NCBI RefSeq assembly: GCF_006491595.2
Contig: NZ_VEVQ02000014.1
Location: 1 to 64,000 of the forward strand
DNA: 64,000 nucleotides
From: Flavobacterium jejuense
Lineage (GTDB): Bacteria; Bacteroidota; Bacteroidia; Flavobacteriales; Flavobacteriaceae
Reading direction: 5' to 3'
Shown: piece after piece, positions 44,990 to 53,759 of the stretch
How positions within the stretch are numbered: the first letter of the stretch is position 1
Layout: each line of letters begins with the position of its first letter
Program-made: the position numbers and the translations under genes
The notes under the pieces: generated by a model
The model's input: the letters and a program-made list of their open reading frames with translations, nothing else
What the model was told of the DNA's origin: nothing
Database searches by the model: none

Positions 44990-46424
44990 TTTGAAGTGTT
45001 TTCAAAACCAATTTGTCCAAAAAGGCACTAGGAATATAATAACCTAATTTCATAATAGCTTTTATTTTCTTAATAGAAAACGAAAAGTTTTTTAAATGAT
45101 AAATGCCTTGGCTTTTTCTATATTCTTTATGAACAAATCGTTGTAATTTTCGGTAATAATTTGATGAATAAGTGCCATGGAACATCATGTCTAAATCATC
45201 CGAGTCTTTCCAGTTGGACTTTAGTTTTAAATCATCTTTTACTTTTTCATAAAATTTAGTACCAGGTAAAGGATAGGAAACAGAAATACCAATATTATCT
45301 GGCAAAAGTTCTTTCACCATAGCTATGGTCTTTTCAATATCTTCTTGAGTTTCGGTTAAATAACCAAATTGCAAAAAGAAAGCAACTTTAATATTTTTTT
45401 GTTTCAGAAGGCGAGTAGCATCATAAATTTCGGAAACTTGCGTTCCTTTGTCCATAGCATCCAAAATTCTCTGTGAAGCACTTTCAGCACCTACCCAAAC
45501 TTCTTCTAAGCCACTTTCGGATAAAGCGTCAATAGTGTCTTCTTTTAATAGTAAATCCACTCGACTTTGAATGAAATAGCCAATTTGTATTTTCTTTTTC
45601 TGTAATTCTACATTAAATTCTTGTACCCAATTGGGCTTTAAGCCAAAAATATCGTCACACATCCAAAAACGTTTTACACCAAATTCTTGTTGTAAATAAG
45701 CAATTTCGTTTACAATATATTCTGGTGAATGTGCATTGTATCGATTTCCGTAAATGGGTTTGGCACACCAATTACATTTATAAGGACAACCTCTTGTAGT
45801 AGCTAAGTTTAAAGTAAACTCTTGGCCACTTTGCTTCCAATTTTTTTTATATGTTTCTATGTTGACCAAATCCCAAGCTGGTAGAGGTAATTCGTCTAAA
45901 TTTTGTAAAACAGCTCTAGGTTTATTGACTTTTACGGATTTTTTTTCTTGATAAGCTATTCCGTTAATTTCTGTAATAGAATTATTTCTTTCTAAATTAG
46001 TTATAAGTTCTAAAAGCGTAATTTCTCCTTCACCTTTAATAACAAAGTCAGCTCCTTTTTCTAAATATTCGGTATAATGATCGGTTGAGTCTGAACTAGA
46101 AATGATAACGATGCAATTGTGTTTTTTTCCAATTTTTATCATTTCAAAGCAAGCTTCACGCATGTTTGTTAGGCACATTTTAGTTAAATAATTAAAACCA
46201 TCATCATAGATGACTAAATATTTTGGTTTTGATTTTTCTAAAATAGGAACAATTGAATTTGGAGAATCCAATAAATTAGTGTCAAATAAATCTACTTCAA
46301 ATCCTTTTTTACGCATAAATGAAGCAGCATATAAAGTGCCTAATGGAGGAAACGGCATATTGTTTTTCCATTGTTTTGGATCTAATTTATAGTAGTACGA
46401 ATGCGAAAAAAGAATTTTAGACAT
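44979..46424 (-). CDS. Radical SAM protein, B12-binding N-terminus, paralogue 2
   Basis: A 481-residue enzyme paralogous to the gene at 42840. N-terminal domain: PFPPLGTLYAASFMRKKGFEV; radical SAM cluster motif RGCPYKCNWC (Cys213, Cys217, Cys220); then FWMCDDIF and WVGAESASQRILDAMDKG. It begins with SHSYYYKLDPKQWK, close to SKILFTHAYYLSDDPKEQK-like spacing in paralogue 1. The upstream nucleotidyltransferase overlaps its start by eight bases. Duplicated enzymes with linked methyltransferase suggest successive steps on one backbone. Confidence 0.85.
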   Translation of the reverse strand: MSKILFSHSYYYKLDPKQWKNNMPFPPLGTLYAASFMRKKGFEVDLFDTNLLDSPNSIVPILEKSKPKYLVIYDDGFNYLTKMCLTNMREACFEMIKIGKKHNCIVIISSSDSTDHYTEYLEKGADFVIKGEGEITLLELITNLERNNSITEINGIAYQEKKSVKVNKPRAVLQNLDELPLPAWDLVNIETYKKNWKQSGQEFTLNLATTRGCPYKCNWCAKPIYGNRYNAHSPEYIVNEIAYLQQEFGVKRFWMCDDIFGLKPNWVQEFNVELQKKKIQIGYFIQSRVDLLLKEDTIDALSESGLEEVWVGAESASQRILDAMDKGTQVSEIYDATRLLKQKNIKVAFFLQFGYLTETQEDIEKTIAMVKELLPDNIGISVSYPLPGTKFYEKVKDDLKLKSNWKDSDDLDMMFHGTYSSNYYRKLQRFVHKEYRKSQGIYHLKNFSFSIKKIKAIMKLGYYIPSAFLDKLVLKTLQNES

Positions 46425-47325
46425 GTTCTTTTGGGATATCTATTTGAAAATTTTCTTTAACAAAATCATATTTTAAATTGATAGCATCAATTATCTTTTT
46501 TTGAAAATTGGAAGGATGATGTTTAGATACTTTTTTAGATGATTTGAAAGCTAGTGCAAAGTCTTCTGATGTCATTTTTTTTCTAAACTTTATTTTCCAA
46601 AAATACAAAGTCAAGCTAAATGACGTCTTTTCGATTATTTTGCCAAATAATCCAGAATAAAAATACTCTGAAAATTGAATCATTTTTGATTTACGAAAAG
46701 GAATAAGGTTTTTAGTACTGATTTTTTTATTAGGGATAAAATTTTGATACCACTTATTTTTTTCGAAAAAAGCCTGAAATATTTTATCGCCATAGAGCGG
46801 AATCAAGGTAGCTATTTCTGTAGCTGTAAAAATATTTTTTTCTTCAATTTCTAAATATTCTGAAGAAATAAAATAATTCATACAAAAATATTTTCTAGAG
46901 TTGAACAGAAATATTTTTTTAAAGAGAACTAAAAATGTTCTGCAAGTCCACAAATGATTTGGTTTTGTAATTATAAAGTAATCAACATCACTATTTTCAT
47001 CAAAATACCCTTTTGAAAGAGAACCAGAAATAGCAATACCTTCAATGAATGGAAAAAAACGAGTTATAAATTTAGCTCTTTTTTTTGCCTTAAGCAGGGC
47101 GATTTCAGCATTAATATTTCCTTTTTTTCTTTTTTCTATGGATTCTCTTGAAAGATGTGTATGGTAAAAATCTTCTGTTTTTTCAATAATCCCTTTCGAC
47201 AAAGCTATTTCGAGCTCTTCCACAACAAATTTCAATTCTTTGTGTGGGGAATACAAGTAAACTTCTTCCTCTTTTAATGGGTGATTAAAAATTGAAAAAT
47301 ATAATAATGGTTTTAATATTTTCAA
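46417..47325 (-). CDS. Nucleotidyltransferase-domain protein
   Basis: A 302-residue protein. A winged-helix-like N-terminal part (about 1-85) precedes a nucleotidyltransferase core with ISGSLSKGYFDENSDVDYFII (Gly101-Ser102 and the Asp113/Asp115 metal pair), similar to MNT/kanamycin-type enzymes. These transfer a nucleotide to a small molecule or a protein. First gene of the operon 47325 to 42840, with a plausible promoter about 35 bases upstream. In a biosynthetic setting it could activate or tag the intermediate on which the radical SAM enzymes act; this is inference. Confidence 0.75.
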   Translation of the reverse strand: MKILKPLLYFSIFNHPLKEEEVYLYSPHKELKFVVEELEIALSKGIIEKTEDFYHTHLSRESIEKRKKGNINAEIALLKAKKRAKFITRFFPFIEGIAISGSLSKGYFDENSDVDYFIITKPNHLWTCRTFLVLFKKIFLFNSRKYFCMNYFISSEYLEIEEKNIFTATEIATLIPLYGDKIFQAFFEKNKWYQNFIPNKKISTKNLIPFRKSKMIQFSEYFYSGLFGKIIEKTSFSLTLYFWKIKFRKKMTSEDFALAFKSSKKVSKHHPSNFQKKIIDAINLKYDFVKENFQIDIPKEHV

Positions 47326-47358
47326 ATCTGTGTTTTATAGTTGTTTGTTTTGTTTTGT

Positions 47359-47393
47359 CAAATTTACTAAATCAGTAACATTAAAAATAGCAA
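47359..47393 (-). promoter_or_regulatory. Possible promoter of the nucleotidyltransferase-radical SAM operon
   Basis: On the minus strand a TAAATTTG element (47359-47366) lies about 34 bases before the ATG at 47325. A TTTG-like -33 (47391-47393) is 24 bases upstream, longer than the usual 19, so the match is only fair. Confidence 0.45.
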
Positions 47394-47430
47394 ACTAAAA
47401 GATAATTGTAAATTTAAAATCTTTTAAATT

Positions 47431-48540
47431 TTAAAGAGTATACGGAAAACTAGGGTTTTTAAAAGGTTTTAATTTTTCAAAATCTACTAAGAAAGCCATT
47501 TCACAACTTCTAGCTACTCTTGCAAAAACTGGAGTAAATTCAATCCCTTTTTCGGTAAAATTCCATTGTGGAAAATCCCAAATTTCATTTTCTGTATAAT
47601 CACAATAATCATCTTCATTATTTGATGTTCCAAATTTCTCATTTTGATTGATTAGTTTAAATAATTTTGGAGCAAAAAATGTTGCTCTATATGTTGAAAA
47701 TTGCTCAAAATTTTCATCTCCATAACTAGTAACACTTTTATCAAAAGCTAGAATAGAATCGATATCATAATTTTTCCCAGTATGCATATCAATTAAATTA
47801 CCTTCTCCGCCAAAATCTGGGTGAGCTCCACCACAGAAATAAGAGGAGAAAATTTGATACCCAAGAAGATTATCATTCAAAAAACCAATTGAAATGCTAT
47901 ACTCAATACCATTTCCTTCATTATAACTAAAAGGAGAGGAACAACTTAATTGATTTAATGTCATTTCTGTGTGAGTTTTAGCTAAAATGGTGTTTATGTT
48001 TTTTTTAGTCTCTTCTGAAAAAGTTTTTCCAAGTCTAAAAAAAGGAGCGTTACAATGTGTCTCTTTTAACCAAATAATTTCTTGGTTTTTATAGGTTGAA
48101 ATGGAGTCTTGAGTAAAATTTAAAAGACTTAATTTTACTAAATCAAGATTATTTTCAATTTCTTGATTATTTAAAGAGTTGTATTTATTGAAATCAATTT
48201 TTTTAAGCTGAACTGCTATTGTCTTTCCTGCTTTGTTCTTCCATTTTCCTGAAAAATCGTTTGTTGTTTTTAAGAGTTCAAATTTTTCTTGATATTCTTC
48301 TTCTCCATAATCATTGCCAAAAAACAGTACGTAAGTAGCTTCATTAAATTTACCATTTAGTCGAATGTCTTTTAAGGATTTTTGATAGAAATAATTACCT
48401 TCAATATAATTATTGTCATATTCCGTTATTTCCATAAAAATGGTAGATTTACCTAATTTACCTTCTAAATAATATGTGTTTTGAGAAAATAAAGGTAAAC
48501 TAAATAGTAATGTAAGACATATTTGTAAATAGAATTTCAT
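47431..48540 (-). CDS. Secreted protein with DUF3298/RsiV-like domain
   Basis: A signal peptide (first about 19 residues, LLFSLPLFSQ) precedes a beta-rich N-terminal part (about 25-115, repeated EGKLG/EGNYF-type strands) and a domain of about 200 residues with the pattern YFCGGAHPD followed by NLIDMHTGKNYDID. This is the GGAHP and threonine-Gly-Lys signature of DUF3298/RsiV-like proteins, whose anti-sigma relatives bind lysozyme. No membrane anchor or sigma factor gene lies nearby, so a sensing role is not implied. It has its own promoter-like element and terminator upstream. Confidence 0.7.
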   Translation of the reverse strand: MKFYLQICLTLLFSLPLFSQNTYYLEGKLGKSTIFMEITEYDNNYIEGNYFYQKSLKDIRLNGKFNEATYVLFFGNDYGEEEYQEKFELLKTTNDFSGKWKNKAGKTIAVQLKKIDFNKYNSLNNQEIENNLDLVKLSLLNFTQDSISTYKNQEIIWLKETHCNAPFFRLGKTFSEETKKNINTILAKTHTEMTLNQLSCSSPFSYNEGNGIEYSISIGFLNDNLLGYQIFSSYFCGGAHPDFGGEGNLIDMHTGKNYDIDSILAFDKSVTSYGDENFEQFSTYRATFFAPKLFKLINQNEKFGTSNNEDDYCDYTENEIWDFPQWNFTEKGIEFTPVFARVARSCEMAFLVDFEKLKPFKNPSFPYTL

Positions 48541-48578
48541 TTATAACGCTAGTTTATTAATTTGTGAAACTGTGCAGT

Positions 48579-48610
48579 CAAAGGTATATAAAAGAGAAAT
48601 AATATTTCAA
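48579..48610 (-). promoter_or_regulatory. Promoter of the DUF3298-like gene
   Basis: On the minus strand TTG (48608-48610) and TACCTTTG (48579-48586) are separated by 21 bases, near the Bacteroidetes consensus. The start codon lies 38 bases downstream. The -33 element overlaps the terminator hairpin of the preceding lipoprotein gene. Confidence 0.45.
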
Positions 48611-48620
48611 TTTCTCTTTT
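48590..48620. terminator. Bidirectional terminator-like hairpin after the small lipoprotein gene
   Basis: AAAAGAGAAAT (48590-48600) pairs with ATTTCTCTTTT (48610-48620), an 11-bp stem with T-rich flanks on the plus strand side. It lies between the lipoprotein (-) at 48638 and the DUF3298-like gene start (-) at 48540, so it most likely ends the lipoprotein transcript. Confidence 0.7.
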
Positions 48621-48637
48621 TTATTTTGGTTACTTTT

Positions 48638-49027
48638 TTATTGAATTATGGAACAAATGCCATCAATACATTCTATATTTTCAGGAGGATCTACAACAGT
48701 ACAGTCAGAATAAATATTGTATAATTCATTATACTGAGCTTCATCTGAGTTGTAGTTATTGACTAAGTTGGTTAAAAGGTTTATGTCTATAGCATTAGAA
48801 TATACTAAATATTCCCAAGGACCACCACAAGGTTTTGAACCAAAAGCAATGAAATTACATCCTGAAGTTTCATCACAAGGAACAGAAGCAATATAATCTA
48901 AAATCTCTTGTTTTTCGTTTTGTAATTTTTCAAACTGTCCTTTTTTATTTCTATCTCCACGATCTTCTTCACATTGAAAACTTTGAAATAAGAACACAAT
49001 TGCAACTAATTTTACTATATTTTTCAT
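48638..49027 (-). CDS. Small Cys-rich lipoprotein of unknown function
   Basis: A 129-residue protein with an atypical lipoprotein-type start (VFLFQSFQCEEDRGD, Cys near residue 19) and six further Cys (CDETSGC, KPCGGPWEYLVYSN, DCTVVDP, CIDGIC) that could form disulfides outside the cytoplasm. The middle has a charged helical stretch. Nothing in it is recognised beyond the leader. Located between polA and a secreted DUF3298-like gene, all leftward. Confidence 0.65.
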   Translation of the reverse strand: MKNIVKLVAIVFLFQSFQCEEDRGDRNKKGQFEKLQNEKQEILDYIASVPCDETSGCNFIAFGSKPCGGPWEYLVYSNAIDINLLTNLVNNYNSDEAQYNELYNIYSDCTVVDPPENIECIDGICSIIQ

Positions 49028-49129
49028 GTTGTTTTTATTTCAAGATGCTTTAAAAAGAACTTGGTTGCGTAAAATGTAATTTTTATTAATGATTTAGCGA
49101 CCAAACTGAACTCTAATTATAGCTATGTA

Positions 49130-51964
49130 TTAATGTGCTTCTAGCCAATCTTTTCCTAATCCTAAATCAACGGTTAATGGTACTTCCAATTTGAAAGCAT
49201 TTTCCATTTCACTTTTAATCATAGGTTGTATTTTTTCTAACTCACTATTGTGTACGTCAAAAACAAGTTCATCATGAACTTGTAATAGCATTTTTGATTT
49301 CCACTCTTCTGATTTCAAACGTTTATGGATATTGATCATGGCAATTTTAATAATATCTGCTGCACTTCCTTGAATAGGTGCATTTACAGCATTTCGTTCT
49401 GCTCCACCACGAACCACTGCATTAGCCGAATTGATGTCTTTTAAATAACGTCTTCTGCCTAAAACGGTTTCAACATAACCATTTTCTCTTGCAAAATCGA
49501 CTTGGTCACTCATGTAAGCTCTCAATTTAGGATAGGTTTTGTAATATGCATCAATCAAATCAGCACTTTCACTTCTGCTTAAATCGGTTTGGTTACTTAA
49601 TCCAAAAGCTGAAACACCGTAGATTATTCCAAAGTTTACAGTTTTAGCATTACTACGTTGTTCTTTAGTTACTTCTTCTAAAGGGACATTGAACACTTTT
49701 GAAGCAGTAGACTTATGAATATCTTCTCCGTTTTTAAAAGCTTCAATCATTGTAGTTTCTCCTGATAAAGCAGCAATAATACGTAATTCTATTTGGGAAT
49801 AATCGGCTGCTAATAAAGTGTAGTTTTCATCACGAGCAATAAAGGCTTTTCTTATTTGACGACCTCTTTCTGTTCGAATAGGAATGTTCTGTAGATTAGG
49901 ATTATTAGAACTTAATCGACCTGTTGCTGCAACAGTTTGCATATAATCAGTATGAACACGATGTGTTTTTAAATCAACCTGATTAGGTAAAGCATCAACG
50001 TAGGTACTTTTTAGTTTTACTAATTGTCTCCATTCTAAAATATAACGTACAATTTCGTTGTCTTTTGCCAAATAACTTAAAATTTCTTCACCAGTTGCAT
50101 ATTGACCCGTTTTGGTTTTCTTTTGTTTGGCTCCACCAATTTTTAATTTGTCAAATAAAATATCACCTAATTGTTTTGGCGAGGCTAAATTGAATGTTTC
50201 ACCAGCAATTTCGTATATTTTACTTTCGAATGCATCAATTTCAACTTGCATATCTTTAGACATACTATTTAAGAAAGTAACGTCTAAATTAATTCCTTCG
50301 CTTTCCATTGCAGCTAAAACTTCAACCAAAGGGATTTCGATTGTATCAAATAATTTTTTGGTACCTACCTTTTCTAAAATAGGTTGAAAATGTTCTTTTA
50401 ATTGGTATGTTACATCAGCATCTTCAACAGCATATTCCTTTACTTCTTCGATGGCAACATCTCGCATCGATTTTTGATTTTTTCCTTTTTTGCCAATTAA
50501 AGTTTCTATAGATTTGGGAGCATATTTTAAATAAGTTTCTGATAAAACATCCATATTATGACGCATATCAGGATTGATTAAATAATGTGCAATCATTGTA
50601 TCGAAGAACTTTCCTTTAACTTCAATACCATAATTGGCTAATATTTTAAGATCATATTTTAAGTTTTGACCTGTTTTTTCAATAGTATCATTCTCAAAAA
50701 AACCTATAAATTTCTGTGCCAATGCTTTTGCTTCTTCTTGGTTTTCTGGAAATGGTACATAAAAGCCTTTTCCTTTTTCCCATGAAAAAGCAATTCCAAC
50801 TAGCTCTGCGTTTAAAGCATCTAAACCAGTTGTTTCGGTGTCAAAACAAACAGAAGATTGTTTTTCTAAATTTTGTAATAATAGTTTGACAGCCAAATCT
50901 CCTTGTACAATTTGATAAAAATGTTCTGTGCTTTCCAAAGTAGCGTAAAATGAATTATGCATTACTTCTTCTGAAGGTTCATCAGAAAAACCAAATAAAT
51001 CAAATTGATTTTCGTTTTTTGGAGGTGATTTTTTTATTGGTTTATCCTTAGTATTGTTTTCTAAATCATTTGTAGAGGCATCTGAACCAAAAATTTTATC
51101 AAATTGCGCTTTCATTTGACGAAATTCTAATTCTTGGAAGATTTCGTCTGTTTTTTCTACATCAGGTTTAGAAAGCTCAAAGTCTGTTTCATTAAATTGA
51201 ACTGGGCAATCGAGTAGGATAGTGGCTAATTTTTTAGAAAGAATCCCTTTTTCTTTATTAGCTTCTATGTTTTCTTTCATTTTGCCTTTTAGTTCATGGG
51301 TGCTTTCTAAAAGTTTTTCCATTGAACCATATTCTGCTAAAAACTTTTTAGCTGTTTTTTCACCTACACCTGGTAAACCTGGAATATTGTCTACTGAATC
51401 ACCCATCATTCCGAGGAAATCGATTACTTGTAGAGGATGTTCCACTTCAAATTTAGCTTGTACTTCTGGAATTCCCCAAATTTCTATTCCGTTACCCATA
51501 CGAGCAGGTTTATACATGAAAATATTTTCAGAAACTAATTGAGCAAAATCTTTATCAGGAGTTACCATGAAAACTTGGTATCCCTCTTTTTCTGCTTGTT
51601 TTGCCAGAGTTCCAATTAAATCATCTGCTTCGAAACCTGCTTTTTCCATGATAGGAATGTGCATTGCTTTTAATAGTTCCTGTATATAAGGAATAGCAAT
51701 TTTAATAGCCTCTGGTGTAGCATCTCTATTGGCCTTGTACTCTGGAAACATTTCGTTTCTTATGTCACTTCCTCCTTTATCAAACGCTACAGCTAAATGG
51801 TCTGGTTTTTCCCGTTTAATTACATCCATTAAAGAATTCATAAATCCCATAATGGCTGAGGTATCCATTCCTTTTGAGTTGATTCTTGGATTTTTTATAA
51901 ATGCATAATAACCTCTAAAGATTAAAGCATAAGCATCGAGAAGAAATAATCGTTTCTGTGACAT
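49130..51964 (-). CDS. polA: DNA polymerase I
   Basis: A 944-residue three-domain PolI for Okazaki fragment processing and repair. The 5' nuclease (about 1-290) includes FDKGGSDIRNEMFPEYKANR, EADDLIGTLAKQAEKEGY and GLPGVGEKTAKKFLAEYG. The 3'-5' exonuclease (about 360-530) keeps FDTETTGLDALN with the Asp-x-Glu pair and a matching YAVEDADVTYQL. The polymerase domain shows ADYSQIELRIIAALSG, RSNAKTVNFGIIYGVSAFGL and LLQVHDELVFDVH. All three activities therefore appear intact, unlike some Bacteroidetes and Gram-positive forms that lose proofreading. Confidence 0.97.
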   Translation of the reverse strand: MSQKRLFLLDAYALIFRGYYAFIKNPRINSKGMDTSAIMGFMNSLMDVIKREKPDHLAVAFDKGGSDIRNEMFPEYKANRDATPEAIKIAIPYIQELLKAMHIPIMEKAGFEADDLIGTLAKQAEKEGYQVFMVTPDKDFAQLVSENIFMYKPARMGNGIEIWGIPEVQAKFEVEHPLQVIDFLGMMGDSVDNIPGLPGVGEKTAKKFLAEYGSMEKLLESTHELKGKMKENIEANKEKGILSKKLATILLDCPVQFNETDFELSKPDVEKTDEIFQELEFRQMKAQFDKIFGSDASTNDLENNTKDKPIKKSPPKNENQFDLFGFSDEPSEEVMHNSFYATLESTEHFYQIVQGDLAVKLLLQNLEKQSSVCFDTETTGLDALNAELVGIAFSWEKGKGFYVPFPENQEEAKALAQKFIGFFENDTIEKTGQNLKYDLKILANYGIEVKGKFFDTMIAHYLINPDMRHNMDVLSETYLKYAPKSIETLIGKKGKNQKSMRDVAIEEVKEYAVEDADVTYQLKEHFQPILEKVGTKKLFDTIEIPLVEVLAAMESEGINLDVTFLNSMSKDMQVEIDAFESKIYEIAGETFNLASPKQLGDILFDKLKIGGAKQKKTKTGQYATGEEILSYLAKDNEIVRYILEWRQLVKLKSTYVDALPNQVDLKTHRVHTDYMQTVAATGRLSSNNPNLQNIPIRTERGRQIRKAFIARDENYTLLAADYSQIELRIIAALSGETTMIEAFKNGEDIHKSTASKVFNVPLEEVTKEQRSNAKTVNFGIIYGVSAFGLSNQTDLSRSESADLIDAYYKTYPKLRAYMSDQVDFARENGYVETVLGRRRYLKDINSANAVVRGGAERNAVNAPIQGSAADIIKIAMINIHKRLKSEEWKSKMLLQVHDELVFDVHNSELEKIQPMIKSEMENAFKLEVPLTVDLGLGKDWLEAH

Positions 51965-52156
51965 GAAGTGTTATTTTAATTCAAAAATGTAAAAATACAA
52001 TTCTTTGAAAGATTTATTGAAATAATTAGATGTAAAAATACATTAACAAAAAATACATTAAAATTATAATATTTGTTAAATTTTTATTTTTAACATTTTT
52101 AATATGATTTGTTTATTGAATTTTGTATATTTAAAATGTAAATTAATTGTGATATT

Positions 52157-53623
52157 ATGAAAAAAGAACTATTTAAATTTGAATTATGCTATTTGGTAAT
52201 TGTACTATTTTTTTCGACACAAAATTCGACTGCTCAAATTGGAATTAATACAACCTCACCAGATGCTTCCTCTGCATTAGATATTACATCTACTACACAA
52301 GGTATTTTAGCACCAAGGATGACTACTGCTCAAAAATTAGCGATAACTTCTCCAGCAAATGGGTTGTTAGTTTATGATACCGATTTTAAAGAATATAGTT
52401 ATTATGATTTACCAGCAACGACTTGGGTAAATATTAAGCAGGGTAGATCTAAGTTTAAAAGAGTTAAATCTACAGATGTCTTGGCTACAGTTTTAGCATC
52501 TGAGTTGGCAGCAGGAGGAGGCTCTAAATATTTATTAGATACAGGAACATTGTATGAGATTAACGGTACAGTTTTAGTTGATTTACCTATAGAATTAAAT
52601 AATGCCTATTTAGTTGGTTTAGATGCTGGTGAGGATAAATTAGTAAAAAGCACTGGAGATTTATTTACAGGGACTACAGGTGGAACTATTAAAGTATTGA
52701 CATTAGTAGCTTCTAGTGGTAATGTATTTAATATTAATGGAGGAGGCACTCAAAATTTTATTTTTAGAGATGCTATTATTGCAAGTTCTGCTAATGTTGG
52801 AGTGCTTCAAAATTTTGCTTTAGTCTTTGGAAGTATTATTCAATTTGCAGGAAATACCAACGGAATTATCTATAGAGATATTTCAAAATTATTATTAGAT
52901 AATCAAGCATGGTTTGGGAATAATACAGGGACATTTGAAAAATTTGAAGGAACTTTTAGTTCAATTCAAAAGCAAGGAGGGTTTTGTGACGTTAATGGAG
53001 CAGCAATAGGTGTGGATGTTTCTTCAAACCCTACAATTTCAGTTTCTGGAGACTTAGAAGGAGTAAATTTTTCAGGAACTCTTTCAACTGGTTTTTATGT
53101 AAAACGCTACACAGTAGGTTCATATACAGGTTATAACTTTAATAATACGTGGGATGTTAATTGTACGGGTATTCCTTTTGAAGGGGATAGTTTCACCGTT
53201 GGAGATGTAAGTTTTGATTATGGTGTAGGTACAGGGTTTTTAACAACATTAACTACAAGTACACCAATTAAAATATTAGGAGCTACTTCTTCGAATAATT
53301 TTTTTAGAGCTTCTAATGGTTCAGCAGATAATAGAATCCAATATTTAGGAAGTAAGAAGCGATTTTTTACAGTAAATGCTGCGGCTTCTTTTCAGGCTAC
53401 AAGTAGTAGTAATACTATTTATGTTTTTTATATAGCTAAAAATGGTACAGTTATAAATCGTTCTAAAACATATATATATACCACTAATACTAATGATATT
53501 TTTGCTTTTCCATTGCAAACAGTTGTGGAGATGTCTCCAAATGATTATGTGGAAGTTTATGTAGAAAGATATAGTGGGACTAGTAATATGCTTACAGTTT
53601 CTTTAAGTTTGTATTTGAGATAA
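52157..53623 (+). CDS. Secreted surface protein with GINTTSP-type N-terminus
   Basis: A signal peptide (FSTQNSTAQ end, about residue 26) precedes the IGINTTSPDASSALDI opening shared with the S74 protein at 5188. A short head region with GLLVYDTDFKEYSYYD leads to a large beta-rich body without any recognised catalytic motif. Such proteins are often T9SS cargo or cell-surface fibres in Bacteroidetes. No T9SS C-terminal sorting domain is seen at the end (last residues SLSLYLR). It stands alone, with a terminator downstream and 190 bases of AT-rich promoter region upstream. Confidence 0.7.
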   Translation: MKKELFKFELCYLVIVLFFSTQNSTAQIGINTTSPDASSALDITSTTQGILAPRMTTAQKLAITSPANGLLVYDTDFKEYSYYDLPATTWVNIKQGRSKFKRVKSTDVLATVLASELAAGGGSKYLLDTGTLYEINGTVLVDLPIELNNAYLVGLDAGEDKLVKSTGDLFTGTTGGTIKVLTLVASSGNVFNINGGGTQNFIFRDAIIASSANVGVLQNFALVFGSIIQFAGNTNGIIYRDISKLLLDNQAWFGNNTGTFEKFEGTFSSIQKQGGFCDVNGAAIGVDVSSNPTISVSGDLEGVNFSGTLSTGFYVKRYTVGSYTGYNFNNTWDVNCTGIPFEGDSFTVGDVSFDYGVGTGFLTTLTTSTPIKILGATSSNNFFRASNGSADNRIQYLGSKKRFFTVNAAASFQATSSSNTIYVFYIAKNGTVINRSKTYIYTTNTNDIFAFPLQTVVEMSPNDYVEVYVERYSGTSNMLTVSLSLYLR

Positions 53624-53646
53624 TATACAATAATCTCACTTGTAAA

Positions 53647-53682
53647 CAAAAAAGACTATTGTTACTTACAGTAGTCTTTTTT
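53647..53682 (+). terminator. Rho-independent terminator after the surface protein gene
   Basis: AAAAAAGACTA (53648-53658) pairs with TAGTCTTTTTT (53672-53682) across a short loop, with a T-rich end. It lies about 25 bases after the stop at 53623. Confidence 0.85.
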
Positions 53683-53759
53683 GCTTTTTGAGTTAAAATT
53701 TTAATAATTACTATTTTCAACTGATTGAATATTTGTTACTTTGTGTAAAATTATTTCAA

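Noticed and set aside
52157..53623. T9SS C-terminal sorting domain in the surface protein
   Set aside because: The C-terminus ends in a strand-like SLSLYLR without the conserved sorting-domain motifs, so no T9SS call is made.
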